A stretch of DNA of 64,000 nt from Volvox africanus (lineage: Eukaryota > Chlorophyta > Chlorophyceae > Chlamydomonadales > Volvocaceae). How positions within the stretch are numbered: the stretch's first letter is position 1; the number at the start of each line of letters is the position of its first letter. The notes under the pieces are model-generated. The model saw only the letters and a list, made by a program, of their open reading frames with translations. It ran no database searches and was not told where the DNA came from. The translations under genes and the position numbers were made by a program. This document shows, one piece after another, positions 47,370 through 60,605 of this stretch. The DNA lies in contig BSDZ01000008.1 of NCBI GenBank assembly GCA_030268105.1, positions 372,001 to 436,000 on the forward strand, given 5' to 3'.

Positions 47370-49260
47370 TGCTCACTCTCTCACCTCCTGGTGTCCACCT
47401 CGGTGAGACTGTTCACATCCAGGTGGTGCCTGGCCCAGCCAGAGGTGTTTCCGGAGCATACAGCCACTCACCACTGCTTGTTGTGGTGGCAGGTGCTGGA
47501 CAATTTGCTCCCGCATGGCCTGTGCCATTGGGCACTTCGAAAGGTGGTGAGGGCAAAAGGCCGAAGCCTCCAGTGGAAGGGTGGCCAACCAGTAAGCTTT
47601 GGCACCCCAGTGAGGTGCTGGCCAGGGTCCTCAGTGCCCTGCTGCCAGTCAACCAGGCGCGCCACAAGCCTTTCTACTTGCTTCATCGTGGCCTCTGAGG
47701 GCATCCCTCCATGCTCCATGTGCTAGGTCACTGGTTGCAGAGCATAAGCAGATGTGGCAGTGGCTCGACCAATGATTGACAGTGGGAAGTGGGCAAGAAG
47801 CTAAATCCCTTTGTACACCCCTGCATGCAGCTTCACCCAATCTGGCTGAAGGGGTGATGGCTGGTTATTCACAGGGAGGTTAAGGGACATAACATGGGTA
47901 ACTACCTGAAGCCCGCCAATTGTTTCTTGCTGCTACTACTGCTGTCGTGTAGCTATTGGCGTCTCCATGTTGCCCATCCTCAGCAGTTCCACACTATCTA
48001 GCTTAAGGGGCTGGCCTGATGTGCCCGAAAAGTGTCTATTGTCTCTCGGAAGGGGGTCACAGACTGCTGGTATTGTAGTAGTTGAGAGCCACAAATGCCT
48101 CTCAAAATGCTGATAGGGTGCTTCTGCATCTTTAAATCGTTGAAGGTGTTATCAGAGGGCATGGTATTACAGATGTCATCTGCAAACTGGCAGGCTACAG
48201 TGCGGTCTGGGTCTGACCCCCACCTCCTGACTCTGCAACCAACACAGCAGGGCCTGGGCTACAAGCAGGTACAACAGGGGTGCCAAGGACCACCCTTGGC
48301 GCACTCCTGCCTCCATCCTGATCTGTCTGGATTTAAGCCACTGACCATGGCCCGAGCCTGCGTGTTACTCAGCAGCAGCTGGACCTAGCTACGTAGCTGT
48401 GGGCCTGCCCCCATCACCTCTAAGGCGCCCAGCAGGAAGCCATGGTCTACAGTGTTATAGGCCTTAGCAAAGTCCAGGCATACCAGGTGGGCTTTGCAGT
48501 TCTGCTTGCAGAGGAGGTGGAAGAGGTGGCGTTGGAACAGCACACTGGCTGCAATAGGACATTTGGGGATGGAGGAACATCGATTATTCAGGGCTAATGA
48601 TTTGGCCCAGGGTGGGTGCCAGGCGGTTTGCAAGCACCTTGGCGAGGAGGCTGTAGTCGGAACACAGCAGCGTGATGGGGCGGTAGTTGCCGGGCTGTTT
48701 GGGGTCACCTTGTAGAGCACTGAGATGCGTCTCTCAAGGAATCCCGCTGGCAGCTGCCCTGTCGCACATATGGCGGTGAAGAGGCTGGCCATGGTGGTCC
48801 CAATCAGAGGCCAGAACAGGTCGTCTGGGATGCCATCCCAACCGGGTGCTTTGCCTAGCTGGCTCTTGACCAGTGCAGCTCGTAGTTCCTCCACCGTCAC
48901 TGCCGTTGACCCAAGTTGTGCTTCCGCTTACATTGGTAGTCGGACGTTGCTAGCAGTCAGCTGGTTCGGGCAGTGGGGCATATGGAGTCCGGCTTGCGAC
49001 GCATGTCTGCCTAAAAATCAGCCACTACTTGCGGCAGCTGTGCAGAATTTGTCACCAGGCTGCCTGAATAGACCTTAAGGGCCACAGGGCTAGGCGGATG
49101 TTCAGTGGTCTGTACCTGCAAGAACGCGGTCGTCAGGGTGGGGCCTGTGCGCTCCCCTGCGCTAAGCCACTGGGACCATGACTCACGAGCTGCTTCCTGA
49201 CTGTCCTCCTGCCTGGTGTGCCTTCGCTGGAGCTGCTTGTGCCTCTGCTAGTTGTTGAAT
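47370..49260 (-). mobile_element. Degenerate LINE (non-LTR retrotransposon) fragment
   Basis: On the minus strand, reading leftward, a linker region rich in Gln/Arg comes first (about 49250-49000). Reverse transcriptase blocks follow: 'GKAPGWDGIPDDLF' near 48850, the block after 'SVLYK', 'CLDFAKAYNTVDHGFLLGA' near 48450, a GVRQG-type block near 48300 and the FADD-type active-site block near 48180. A single-base frameshift lies at about 48712. A nonsense codon lies at about 48593. More stops separate later blocks, so it is inactive. No endonuclease domain is visible, so the copy is 5'-truncated. Its 3' part reaches the tail of the preceding gene. The clade cannot be set by eye. Confidence 0.8.
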
Positions 49261-49410
49261 CGGCTGAATGGCTGTGGGGGCGGAGTTATAACCTTTCCCT
49301 CTATGAAGTTTGTTGTAGTGACACTGCAATTCACTTTTCACAAGCAGCCGAAGTTCGCTGGTATTAGTAGTGTATTAGTAGGTGTATCAGTAGATAGGTG
49401 TATTAGTAGG

Positions 49411-49607
49411 TGTCTGTTACTAGCCTTGTCCTTACCAGCAACTTAAGCTTAATCAGTGTCTCATTATAAGACTTCATCTACATCTTACATAACATATTAC
49501 TGTAATATCATGGCGACTTGTTTATGCCACCCCTGTTTTATGCCGGGCTTTTTCTGGTGCACCGCTTGCTGGCCGCATGCAGTCTGCTGCACCTTGTGAT
49601 CATCAAC
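49411..49607 (+). repeat. Direct repeat copy 1 (~197 bp)
   Basis: Shares long blocks with 51121-51300, including AACATATTACTGT, ATCATGGCGACT and TGTTTATGCC-type segments, in the same order and orientation. Copy 1 has a 16-bp internal tandem duplication ending TTTATGCC. Confidence 0.85.
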
Positions 49608-49689
49608 TTTGCGCGTTGGGCTGATTTCCCCACCACACCCCTGGTTTTGCAACGACTTAGTAGGCATCTTTCCCGCAGTAATTGGTGCT

Positions 49690-50240
49690 GTATTTCCTAA
49701 CGCATACAGCTTCCACCTGCGAAAAAGCCATGCCACCGGAGGTGGGGTGGGTAACAACAGCGCGTTGAACGCCCCCCGCCGCAATTACTGCCGCCGCTGT
49801 AGCCGCCATCATGTTGCTGGCCGGCGGCCTCCATACCGCTGCCGCTGCTGCCATTGCAGCCGCCCCAAGCCGCTGTCGCCTGCTGCTGTTGCTGCTGCAG
49901 ATGCAGCTGCTGTTTAAGTTGTTCTTGTTGCAGCTGGGTCGTTAGTTGTGTCTGCGCCTGTGCTGACTGCTGTTGTAATGCTGCCTCCCCAGGATCCCCC
50001 CCCCTGACACCAGACCAGGACTCAGACCAGGACTCGGACCAGAAACCTGCAGCGGGTGAACCCCTGGCTGGGGCTTGAGCCGCACACACCCCTGCCCATC
50101 AGGTGCCTTTGCTTGGGCCTGTGCTTGCACTTGCTGCAGCGCCGCTACCCTGGCAGCCCGTTGCTGCGGCTGGGCAGCCTGCACGGCCTGATGCTGCCGA
50201 TCCTGATCCCGAGAAGCATTTGGCGCAATCACTGAGCACA
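49690..50240 (-). CDS. Gln-rich coding sequence, unidentified
   Basis: Minus-strand open reading with 'ARVAALQQVQAQAQAK', a 'SESWSESW' repeat, 'LTTQLQQEQLKQQLHLQQ' and a Gly/Ser-rich end. Two frames are used around 50080, so either a splice or a frameshift lies there. Such composition is common in transcription co-factors but does not identify one. It is bounded by the two ~200 bp direct repeats, so it may belong to a mobile element instead of a host gene. Confidence 0.35.
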
Positions 50241-51120
50241 TCTTGACTTGGTTCAGAAGAGCGCGGATGTGCTTGAAGGCTTAGCGCTCCGCCGTGTCAT
50301 CGCCCCCTTGCATCACTTAAAGGACGGGGAGGGCGAGGAGATGGCCAGCCGAGAGCAAAAATAGGCCCTGAGGGTGCCATTTGTTCTACAGGATGGTAAA
50401 AATAGCAGTGGTGGCAGTGGTAGTGGTTTCCAAATGATTGCGACTCGTGCATTTTGCAGAGCTGAAAGACTTTCGGACACGTCTCTGCTGTTTCAGAACG
50501 GCCGGGGGAGAGGTGATACCCTAGCGGAATAGTGGAGGGGACGGGACGCATGCGGCATACGGTGAGGAGGGCAAGGTAAGCAAGAGGGCCATGCCGGGCG
50601 GTCGCTGTAAGAAGTTGATGAAATAACCACCGAATGGAGGAAGCGGAGGCACACAACTCCAGCTCGTCGTGATGCGGAAGCTCGGGCACATTGCAGGGCC
50701 CGGTGACAGGATTTGAGGCACAGGGATGGCGGCAGGACTAAATGCAATCATGAGATGAGAAGCCGAGGTGTCTCACAATTTAGATATGGGCTCTTATGGC
50801 CTCCACTTCGTTCTCGGTCTGCTGCCAGACAGTGCTTGTCGGAAACGGCAGGTCGCGCCATCGCGAAACCAGGCGCAAAAGTAAGCCTCCAAGTAAGCTA
50901 TATGAATTTCAGTAAACGTAAATTAATTTCGCCATTAAAACGTTATACAAAGTAAATTAGTTAAGCTTTGTTTCGCACATCCAGCCAGACATTTCCATTT
51001 AATAAAACTTGAGCGTATGCCTGAACAAGATCTTCAAAAGAATCAGCACGGCAATACAAATACATTCAAAAACTGTACCCTTCGCGTGGTAAGGGTGGCG
51101 GTTTTGCTGCGATGTACGGC

Positions 51121-51300
51121 TCTGTTTACGAGCCTTGTCTTTACCGGCGACTTTAGCTTAATCATCGTCTTGTTAAATCATTTCATTTGTATCTTAAATA
51201 ACATATTACTGTGGTATCATGGCGACTCGTTTATGCCGGGCATTTTCTGGTGCGCCGCTGACTGCTGGCCGCGGTCTGCTGCACCGCGTGATCATCAGCT
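51121..51300 (+). repeat. Direct repeat copy 2 (~180 bp)
   Basis: Diverged partner of the 49411-49607 repeat, roughly three-quarters identical by eye. It lacks the 16-bp duplication. Confidence 0.85.
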
Positions 51301-51828
51301 CCCCGCCTTGTGCTCTTCGACCGCCTAATGGATCGCGATCAATTAGGTGCGCGCATGTCTGCATATGTACCTGAACATACCGTTCTGGCTCAAGTGCGGC
51401 TCGCGAAAATTTGAGGTCCTAATGAATGTAAATCCCACTATAGATTTTTCAGATTTTCTAGATTGTCGTTATGTCATATTATGACGCATTTGCTTTGTAT
51501 GGCCGCCCGAAAACAGGTCACTCTTGATGTGCCACTCATTGTTAGGGAGTAAGTCTGCAATCTGCAATTATCAATAACTACTCTACAGTCGACTTATTTC
51601 TTGTGGGAATTTCCTTGTGGGAATACCAAAAGATTAGCGACCACGCATTCTTGGTCCTTTTGCCCAAAGCACAGGTTTCCCCCGTCCTACCCCCTTAGCC
51701 CTTAGGTGCACTTGCCTCGTATGCTCCCATTGTCTCTCTATTCCTGCAGTCATACCTGTCGCCACATCATCAGTATCATCTGCCTTGCTTGCATTCTGAC
51801 CCGCACCTGCTCCTGATGGGGCCTGCAG

Positions 51829-54800
51829 GACCACCACCGTGGCGGCTCTCCAAGCGGGCATTGTGGGTTTACCCAACGTCGGCAAGGTAAGGGGCTAGTA
51901 GGGTGAGGTGTACCAGAGCTGGTCTGGTCGTGTTGATCATCATGTCGACCTACATCATTCACTGCTTGTTTGCGTGGATAGCTACTGGCCATCTGGCTGC
52001 AGTCCTTGTACTTTGGAGGGGAAGAGTTATGTATGGCGAGCTGAAGGTATTGCGGGCACCAGCCAATGGGGGTCTTTGTTAATCTTTGCTTGTTCTCCCA
52101 ACCCTCCCCCCCCATCCCTTCAACCAGCGTCTGCCCCTTATCATCCCCCTCCTTCCTCCACCTGTCATAACATGTTGTGCACGCCCCAGTCCACGCTGTT
52201 TAACGCACTGGTGGAGAACGGTAAGGCCCAGGCGGCCAACTTCCCCTTCTGCACCATCGAGCCAAATGTGGGCATAGTGCAGGTAGGGTCCAGAGTGAAG
52301 GGAGACTTGGAGGGATGGCGAGGAGGGACCGGGTGCAGTACGGGTTACTGGGGGTTGTCCGGTCCACATTTGGATTCTAGATGTGACTGGGTCACAGTTT
52401 GGGGTGTTCTGGGTGAATGCTGATTCGGGTGCTTTTGTGCAGTCACGGTTACCTGTCAGGATGTAGGGCCGCATTCCACTGCGGTCCGACATGGGGGTTC
52501 TCCTGCTGTCAACTTGGGATTTGCCCGCAAGCGCCATCATGGGCCACATCCCGCCTTCACAAGGCCCCTGATGCCCCTGGTGCCCTAAACGCTTTTCCAT
52601 CACACTACTCTTATTCTGTCCCTTTAACGTCCCCTGCGCTGCCTGCCAGGTGGAGGACTCCCGGCTTCAGCAGTTAAGCAGCATCTCGGGATCAAAGGAG
52701 ATTGTGAGTGGGGACGCGGCTGCTGAGGAGGGACAAGGGGCCCTAGGAACGGCGCCATTTCTATGACAGGTCCGGCGGGTTATGCTGTCCGTAGGAACGA
52801 GAAAATGTGGTTCGGCTTAGCAATAATGTATTTGGTCCGTTTAACGAGCACACAACCCCCGTTATCCTCATTCGATCTCTGGTATCGGCCCCTCAGATTC
52901 CTGCCACTGTGGAGTTTGTGGACATCGCAGGGCTGGTGAAGGGTGCCTCGAAGGGTGAGGGAATGGGCAACCAGTTCCTGACCAACATCAGGAACACGGA
53001 CGCCATCTGCCAGGTGTGAAGCGGATGGTGTGTGTGTGTGTGGGGGGGTTATCTGGGTTCTGAGGACGGCCAAGGGGGAGGGAGGGGTTTTAGACTGGCT
53101 TGGGATTTCTTGGTGCGTTTGTTTGGGAGAGAGGGACTGACACTGAACGCTTGGGAAGCTGGTAGCGCTGTTGTGAAAAGACGCAAATTGTACTTGCAGA
53201 GTAGTAGCGATCACTGCTGATGCCGCAAACAGCGACTTTCTTGCTCATGGGCGCGAAATATCCCGGTCCCTCACACAGGTTGTTCGCTGCTTCGAGGACG
53301 AAGACATCATTCACGTGGCGGGCAAGGTGAGGGCGGCCAGCTGGCAGGAATGTGACCAGGAGACCAGCCACACCGTTACGAGGCGAGCAGCAGGGCCCGG
53401 GGCTGATGCTGTCTTCTCGCGCTACACTCTTTCACACTGGTTACGTTGTGTGTGTAGTCCCGTCCACTTAACTTACCGGCCGCCTGGCCTGATGTGATAT
53501 GTCGTCGTCTGGTCACATCCTGATTTCCACATACTCAATGGAACTCTCACCCCAATATCCGCGCCGCATTGGGTGCTTGCATTAGTCAGTTCCCGTCCTC
53601 GTCCGTAAACCGTTCGCCGCCCTAACCCCAACTCCAATCCTCACCCCGCACACCTTCACGCGGCCCTTCCCGTGCGGTTTTCATCACTCCAGGTGGATCC
53701 TCTCGACGACATTGACGTCATCAATTTGGAGTTGGCCTTGGCAGACCTCGGGGTCATTGAAAAAAGGGTGGAGAGGCTCAAGAAGGGTGAGGATGGGAGT
53801 GGGCAGGTGAGGGATGGAAAGCGACCCCAGGGCCCCTAGGGAGGTCATTTCTGGGTCCTGCATCATTGAGCCCTCTGGAGCTTAACCCTCCGGAGCTCCA
53901 CTTCTCTGACCCTGACTTCCCCCAACCCCCTGGCTTCCCCTTTCGCCGACCCAAGGTAAGAAGTCGGGTGAGCAGGCGGAGAGGGATGAGTTGGAGCTGG
54001 GCGCGCTGGCCAAGATCCAGGCGGCCATTGAGGCTGGTAAGGGGGCCCGCACGGCCCCTCTGACGCGAGACGAGGCTGCGGCGGTCAAGGGGTTGGGACT
54101 GCTGACCCTCAAGCCGCTCATCTACGCGGCCAATGTCGTGGAGGACGACCTTGCGGATCAGGGGGCCAACAACCTCCACGTCAAGGTAGGAGGAAAGTCC
54201 CTTTAGAGGCCACTCAGGATATCCCGATGCCGATGATGCGGCTGGATGAAGACGCTGGAATCAACCCATCAGCGAAGGGTCGGTACCATCCTTACATGCC
54301 GCGGAGCTTCACTCACTGCTGCCCCGGTGGACCCCCGGTCTATCCACAGGCCCTTCGCCAGCGGGCGGCTGAGGAGGGCGTGTCGGTGGTGGTGGTGAGC
54401 GCTAAAGTAGAGGCGGAGCTTAACGAGCTACCCAAGGAGGAGGTGAACAGAAGGAGGGGGGGACAGGGACGGGGGAAGTTCCAACAAGTACGGCAAGGAG
54501 GCGCTTGGGCTATGTGGCACTGTACCGGGTCCCGGCCGTGCGCGCACGCTTTCTCTCGGGGACGATGTCTGTACTTCTTTCCTGCCGCCCCCACATCATG
54601 CTCCCCCGATGCCTCCCCCCTCCCCGCTGTTGGCCGTCCTTCCCACATCTCCCTCAGGCCCGGGAGTGGCTGGAGAGCCTGGGTGTGAAGGACGGGGGTC
54701 TGGCCTCTCTTGTCCAGGCAACCTACTCCACTTTGGGGCTGCAGACTTACTTCACAACCGGTGAGAGGGCGAAAGCTGGCCAGGGCGCACAGGGCACTTG

Positions 54801-55275
54801 GTCGATTGAGATATTGAGCAGCAGAGATCTCCCTCCATTTCCGTCCGCTAAGTTCCCTCTGGCCCACTGGGCCCCCGGGCCGTAGGTGAAAAGGAGACCC
54901 GGGCCTGGACCATCCGGAAAGGCATGACGGCTCCTCAAGCAGCGGGTGTCATCCACTCGGACTTCGAGAAGGTGGGAGCACCGGGAGGAGGTCGGCCAAG
55001 CCCTGTAGGCTTGTTTATCGTTCTAGTCCGTCATCATGCTGCTCAATCAGTGCAATTAACCACTTTGCGTGCCACCTGACTGCGCCTCTGTTCACGCTTT
55101 GGTGTATGTGCGATGTCTGTCGTAGGGCTTCATTCGGGCGGAGACCATTGCCTTCAACGACTACGTCAAATTCAAGGGCTACAACGGCTCCAAGGAGGCA
55201 GGGGCGCTGCGGCTGGAGGGCAAGGAGTACGTGGTGCAAGAGGGGGATGTGATGCTATTCAGATTCAATGTATGA
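51829..55275 (+). CDS. YchF/OLA1-family GTPase/ATPase, plastid (cyanobacterial) type; N-terminus unresolved
   Basis: TRAFAC P-loop NTPase that binds ribosomes. Eleven exons: 51829-51886, 52190-52282, 52650-52703, 52897-53013, 53279-53326, 53693-53786, 53956-54185, 54350-54442, 54658-54760, 54886-54971, 55126-55275. They give about 375 residues with matching phases. G1 '[11 protein letters not shown]' is split by intron 1. Then come '[14 protein letters not shown]', G3 '[16 protein letters not shown]', '[13 protein letters not shown]' and '[19 protein letters not shown]'. The NxxE-type G4 is 'ANVVED', the family's unusual base-recognition motif. The TGS domain ends the protein ('[18 protein letters not shown]' ... 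'[11 protein letters not shown]'). Residue choices follow bacterial/plastid YchF more than cytosolic OLA1. A transit-peptide exon should precede 51829 but was not identified. Confidence 0.93.
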
Positions 55276-58200
55276 GGGGGGATTGGGATCCGGGTGGACG
55301 AGGTGGTGGGCGGAAGGGCACCTCGGAGGGCACCTGAAGGGAAGCCCCTCTAACTGGCGCGGGAGTTGGAGCTGGAGGGGCGAGAGCCTGAACTGGAGGA
55401 AATTGTTGACTGACATCTGCACTGGAGCTGAGGTCAAGAGGAATGCTCCTGGTGCTGGTGCTGGCGGTGGAGGGGGGAGAGGGATGTAGGGACGAGTTGG
55501 GCCAGGTGGGCACGTGGGACTGAAAATGGCTTATGCACGGACGCAGTTCGGTCCGCCCGCAGAAGGAAAGAGTTTTTACGCGCATAGAGTCGTCACCCAA
55601 AGGAGAGATGACGGTCAGCTACCGATGTTTCCCGGCGTCGGGCTGCAAGCGGCGCAGTGGTAGCGACATGTGTGCGGCAGCGCTTGCAGAGTGGGTTAAC
55701 TGAGGTGTATTGAGCCGTGCTAGGTGCGGGTAATAGACCTCAGCGTGTGTCTCTGTGCGGACCTTTCAACGGGCTCGTGAGGCCAATGGACTTTGTATTT
55801 TTGATCTCTGTGCCTGGGAAGTGAGGGAGGGAAGAGAGTGAAGCGGCGGGAAGGAAGACAGAAAGAGAGGGATAGTCTGCTTGGCCCAGGGCACCACGCG
55901 ATGCAGCAAACAAATTCTTGCATCACAAAGTGGGCTTTGGATGTGTCACAGTCCAAATTGAACGCGACATCAGCGCGGGACACCACCTGCCTTTCCTCCG
56001 GCTGCGGGCTCGGGTGCTCCGCTGGGGGTCCAATTTTCCCTTCCATGCACATGCGTTCCAATCCTATTGCACTTGGTTTTACGCCTAGTTTTTCTTAACA
56101 TGACGCTACAAGACAATGTGCTCAAAGGAGGGTGGGAAGGAGGGCTGCGACGCGGCCGGTGTTGGGGCTAATGAAGCGAGCACGAAGGCGGCCTGCAAGT
56201 TGTGTGTTTCTCCTATTCAGGCCAATTTCCTGCCCCTTTTGCCAGCCCCATTGGAAACTGCCATCCCGGTCGCTGCCCCGTTGCGAAGTTGAATTGCTTG
56301 TCCTCGCAAGTTCAGCTGGAGACGGGACAGCGTACCTTGAGTGTGGGGCATTGGTTTGGTGTCAGCGGCAATAGTGGTGACGTGTGCGCTGGCCACGGTG
56401 CAGGCGCTGGCACATACGCGGGCGCTAGATTTGGCGAGGTTTGCGAGTCTTGCACGTGCGCTGTCCATGGGGCGTGTGTCTGCAGGGGCGTGGGCACTGG
56501 AGCCGGCACGTGCGACGGTAGGGGTGCGTGCGCTGGAGCTGGCGTGTGCGCTTGGGGTGGCGCTTGCAGCGGAGATCGTTCTTCTCTGGCGGCGAGTCCC
56601 GCGCATGTGCCGGCAGGCGCGCGTGCGACTGTAGGGTGTGTGTGTGCACTTGAGTGTATGTTTGCACCGGCAGGGGCGCCTGCGCCGGTAGGAGTGCGTA
56701 TGGTTGAGGTGGCGCAACGGAAACTTTTCTCCGCTGGTGGTGAGTCCCATGCATGCGCTGGTAGGGGTGTGCCATGGAGCTGGCGCATGCGAGGTGGAAT
56801 TTTGATACGCTGGCAGTGAGTCTTACACAAGTGAGAATGAGCGCGGGATGGGGACGTGGACGTGGACGGGACAGATGGAGAGACGGCAAGTGCTGTCGGT
56901 GCTTTACAAATACATCCAAATAGAAAGCGAAATAAAGAAAAAGGCGACGGGCAGTAACGAAGTAGCGCGCAATGGTGATGGAATATACTACCCCCAAATA
57001 ATTTATTACATGCTGTTGGTCAATGCGGGCGTAGCAGTACCTGGCTGCTGTACATAGCGGCACAGAGTCTCCAGACAATGGTGTATGTCGTACATGCACC
57101 ATAACGTCACATCTAGTTTCTATCATAGTGTCCGATCAGATCTGATCCGGCAGGGGCGCTAAAATGAATAACAACTAATGAATATGCTTCAGCCGGGCAT
57201 CCTATCTTGCTTGCTTCTTACCATTGGAGTCCTAACTTTTCTTTCATCACATATATGAATGCGCACCTACATACCAGCCTTACGTACATCACGAATGAAG
57301 GAACGCATATCCCAATAAACAAGCGAAAATAGTCCAGCAGGAGCTGCAGCTACTGACCAGCCAGCATCGTGACAAAGATGCGACTGTCTGACTATATGTC
57401 GGCAGCCAACCATACCAATCATACATCATCACAAAAGGGCGCACTTACCACCGGTGCGCACGTTTGATAATTGCATGGAAAGGAGTCACAGATGCAAGGT
57501 ACAGAAATCACTTGACTGCATGCAGCATGTATAACTATGCGCGACTAGACACGTATGTGTGTTCGCTCGTTCGTACACCGACGAACACTGCTCGGATACG
57601 GGGAGATGTGGCCGGGTGCCTCTGTCTGTCGTTTGACCTAGCTAGATTGATGTACGACGGCACAATCCAACGCCTGATAGCGAAACACATCGAGGCCCCA
57701 GCCATCTACCCGCACCTTGCTTCCATGAGATACTAGAAATGATGATGAAGGCGATCTTATCCATTTCTTGTCCATCCGTCCTTCACCATTCCATCCCTCT
57801 TTCACACTCGCTCGCTCGTCGCTCAAAAATATTCAACCATTACTACACATAACTCCATATGAGCAGCGAAGTAAGACATACTAGGATTTCCTGTTTAGAC
57901 ATCCTAGGTACGCGGTCTACCTCATCACAACGAACAGAAAAACCGCTCTCAAATGGCAAGTCTTTTATTTGAGGTGCGATCAGCTTATTATTACCACTTG
58001 AAATACAGAATTAGCGAAGAAGGCGTAACTCCAGTGTCCGGCAAACGCAGGAATACTGCGCGACTAGCAGCAGACAGCAGTAGCGCAAGCAACATGATGA
58101 CATGACAGCAAGGGTGCTAACAACACCTACCCGATGGCCCTTGCTGCATCATGCAAGGGATGTGCTATTTTCCACATGTTACGGGCTACTACAGCAGCGC

Positions 58201-58714
58201 CGCTGGTTCCTAGCTGCATGGTATGCAGCACCACTACATATTGCGTACATTGTTGATCAATGCGGTGATCGATGAGGATGAATCAATGCGTTGAAGTTCC
58301 GTCCATCCAGCCATCCAGCCATACCCACGTATTCGGATCCTCCGCGTGCAGCGAGTACATGTCCCTGCTGGTAATGTAATCCACTATCTAGCTCATAAAA
58401 ACCCAAAGCTGTAGCCCTTGACGCCGCGCAAACGTATATGCATGTATATGCATGTGCGCGGTTGGTTTCCGGCCTGCAGCTTGGCCCCGACCACCACCAC
58501 GGCAAGCACTGCATCAGCAGCCCACCAGGTAGAACAACACTGCGCCAACATCTCTATCTATTCCTGATCAATCGGCACCAGCAGTAACTGCCTGCCTGCC
58601 TGCCTGTGCCACATCATACATGTCCGCTGGTGCAGAGTCCTCCTGATCGGTGTGGTGTGACCAAATCTGGTCTGCTGGATCAACCCATGTTATCGATACA
58701 CCCACATACACCCT
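55276..58714. other. 3' flank of YchF and intergenic spacer
   Basis: Contains a GC-rich imperfect repeat field at about 56380-56800 (recurring GTGCGCTGGAGCTGGC-like and GGCGAGTCCC-like motifs). Beyond 57 kb there is AT-richer sequence with no gene recognised. Frames open on both strands in the repeat field are composition-driven. Confidence 0.4.
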
Positions 58715-60574
58715 CTACACCGCCAGCTGTATGACCAGCGGCACCCCCGACACCTGCAGCGTCCATGTTCTCCCTGACTGGATGCTGTTAGCCACCTGGA
58801 CGATGGAGCTGAGGGGGACAGACACAGCGCCGGCGCCGCTGACCCTCCAGGCCTGTATGCACGAACGTACAGGACACGGCAGCGTGAAAGATCACATACA
58901 ACAAATGTTTTATGTTGAATGTACATGCAGTATATGTATATATATAAAGGTGGTGGTGGTGGTAAGAACGGTAATGATTCAACTATCATGATTAAAACAT
59001 GATGAAAAGGGTAGCCAAACATCTAGGATCTGGCCTCCTATTTGACAGGCCTGAGTGGAACTAGATAGCGCACACATAAACATAAGAATAATACTATAAC
59101 TCGCACCCCCATGTACGACATTAATGTATTGTGCATGACTAAAGTCCTGACAACTTTGCCCGTCCCACTCCCCCATGGCTGAGGCTGCATGGCATATGGA
59201 CAGAGCTGGCGGTCCTCAGACCCCGCATGCCCTACTGATACAGCTGCTACCATACTGCAGCCGCCGCCGCTGCTCGTTCCGTACGTACGTACCGCCACGG
59301 GGCTCCTGGCCAGCGACAGTGACGCCGCCACCACTGGCTCGTCCGGTCCGTCACCCGCCGCAACGGGCTGCCAAGCCACCAGGTGCGTGGCGGCGGAGGT
59401 GGAGGCGTTGACGGGGCCCACCAGGTATGCGTACAGGTCGGTGCGCTCCGCCGCTACTCCCAGGAAGCTCTGATTTCCCACCAGCTGACAGCGGTGGTGA
59501 CGATGAATGGACAAGAAATGGGAAAAAGACAGACGAGAGTGGAGTTGGCGAGAAGATATAAAAGAGGGTGCTGCGGTCGGTGGGTCAGTATGCATCGTAT
59601 GCATGAGTTTGCGCCTTCGGAAGTCATGTCATGTGCAGCGAGCGGCATCGCTGCGTCCACGACACTGGAGGTGTGGACTGAGACAGCCAGGACCAAACGA
59701 AAGCAACTATATATTGCCACGTGGCATGAAATTTGAAGTACTTATCTCATCACGGGTCAGGCAGCATATGAAAAATATACTGCCAAGAGTGAGGCAGGAT
59801 ACGGCGCTCTGCCGCTGGACGAGCGAGCGGGGAATGAGGGCTGAACGCCCAAACGAACGACGAGCGAGCGAGTTCAGCAGCAGAGGGCTGTTCCCTGTCG
59901 AACGATTTACGACTGACTAGCATGGTGATAGCGGGTTTATTCCAATGGCCGGCGCCGAGGTAGCGACCAGGGTAATATTGGTGCACAGTGCAGATATACT
60001 AAAGTGCATCTCACTCTCACTCATTACACCATTTGATGTGCGATATACTTGCATTGCATATTAGGGTACTGAGGCGCCGCCAGTGAATAAATACACACAC
60101 GCAAACACGTATATATATATAATATAGTATAGTATAATATAGTATAGTATAGTATAGTATAGTATAGTATAGTATAGTATAGTATAATATAATATAATAT
60201 AATATAATATAATATAATATAATATAATATAATATAATATAATATAATATAATATAATATAATATAATATAATATAATATAATATAATATAATATAATAT
60301 AATATAATATAATATAATATAATATAATATAATATAATATAATATAATATAATATAATATAATATAATATAATATAATATAATATAATATAATATAATAT
60401 AATATTATATTATATTATACTATATTATATATGTAATGCACACACCTGCATAAAGGCGGCGAACGCGTCGAAGACCGGCAGGCGGGGGAAGTTGGTGCTG
60501 TTGCTGCCGCGCAGACCGCTCCTGGTGAATACCGTGGTGCCCCTGCGCGCAGACAGACAGACAGACAGATACAT

Positions 60575-60605
<31 letters not shown>

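Noticed and set aside
56217..56830. Long frames on both strands rich in Ala/Arg/His/Thr
   Set aside because: They lie in an imperfect GC-rich repeat field, are open in several frames at once and show no motif.
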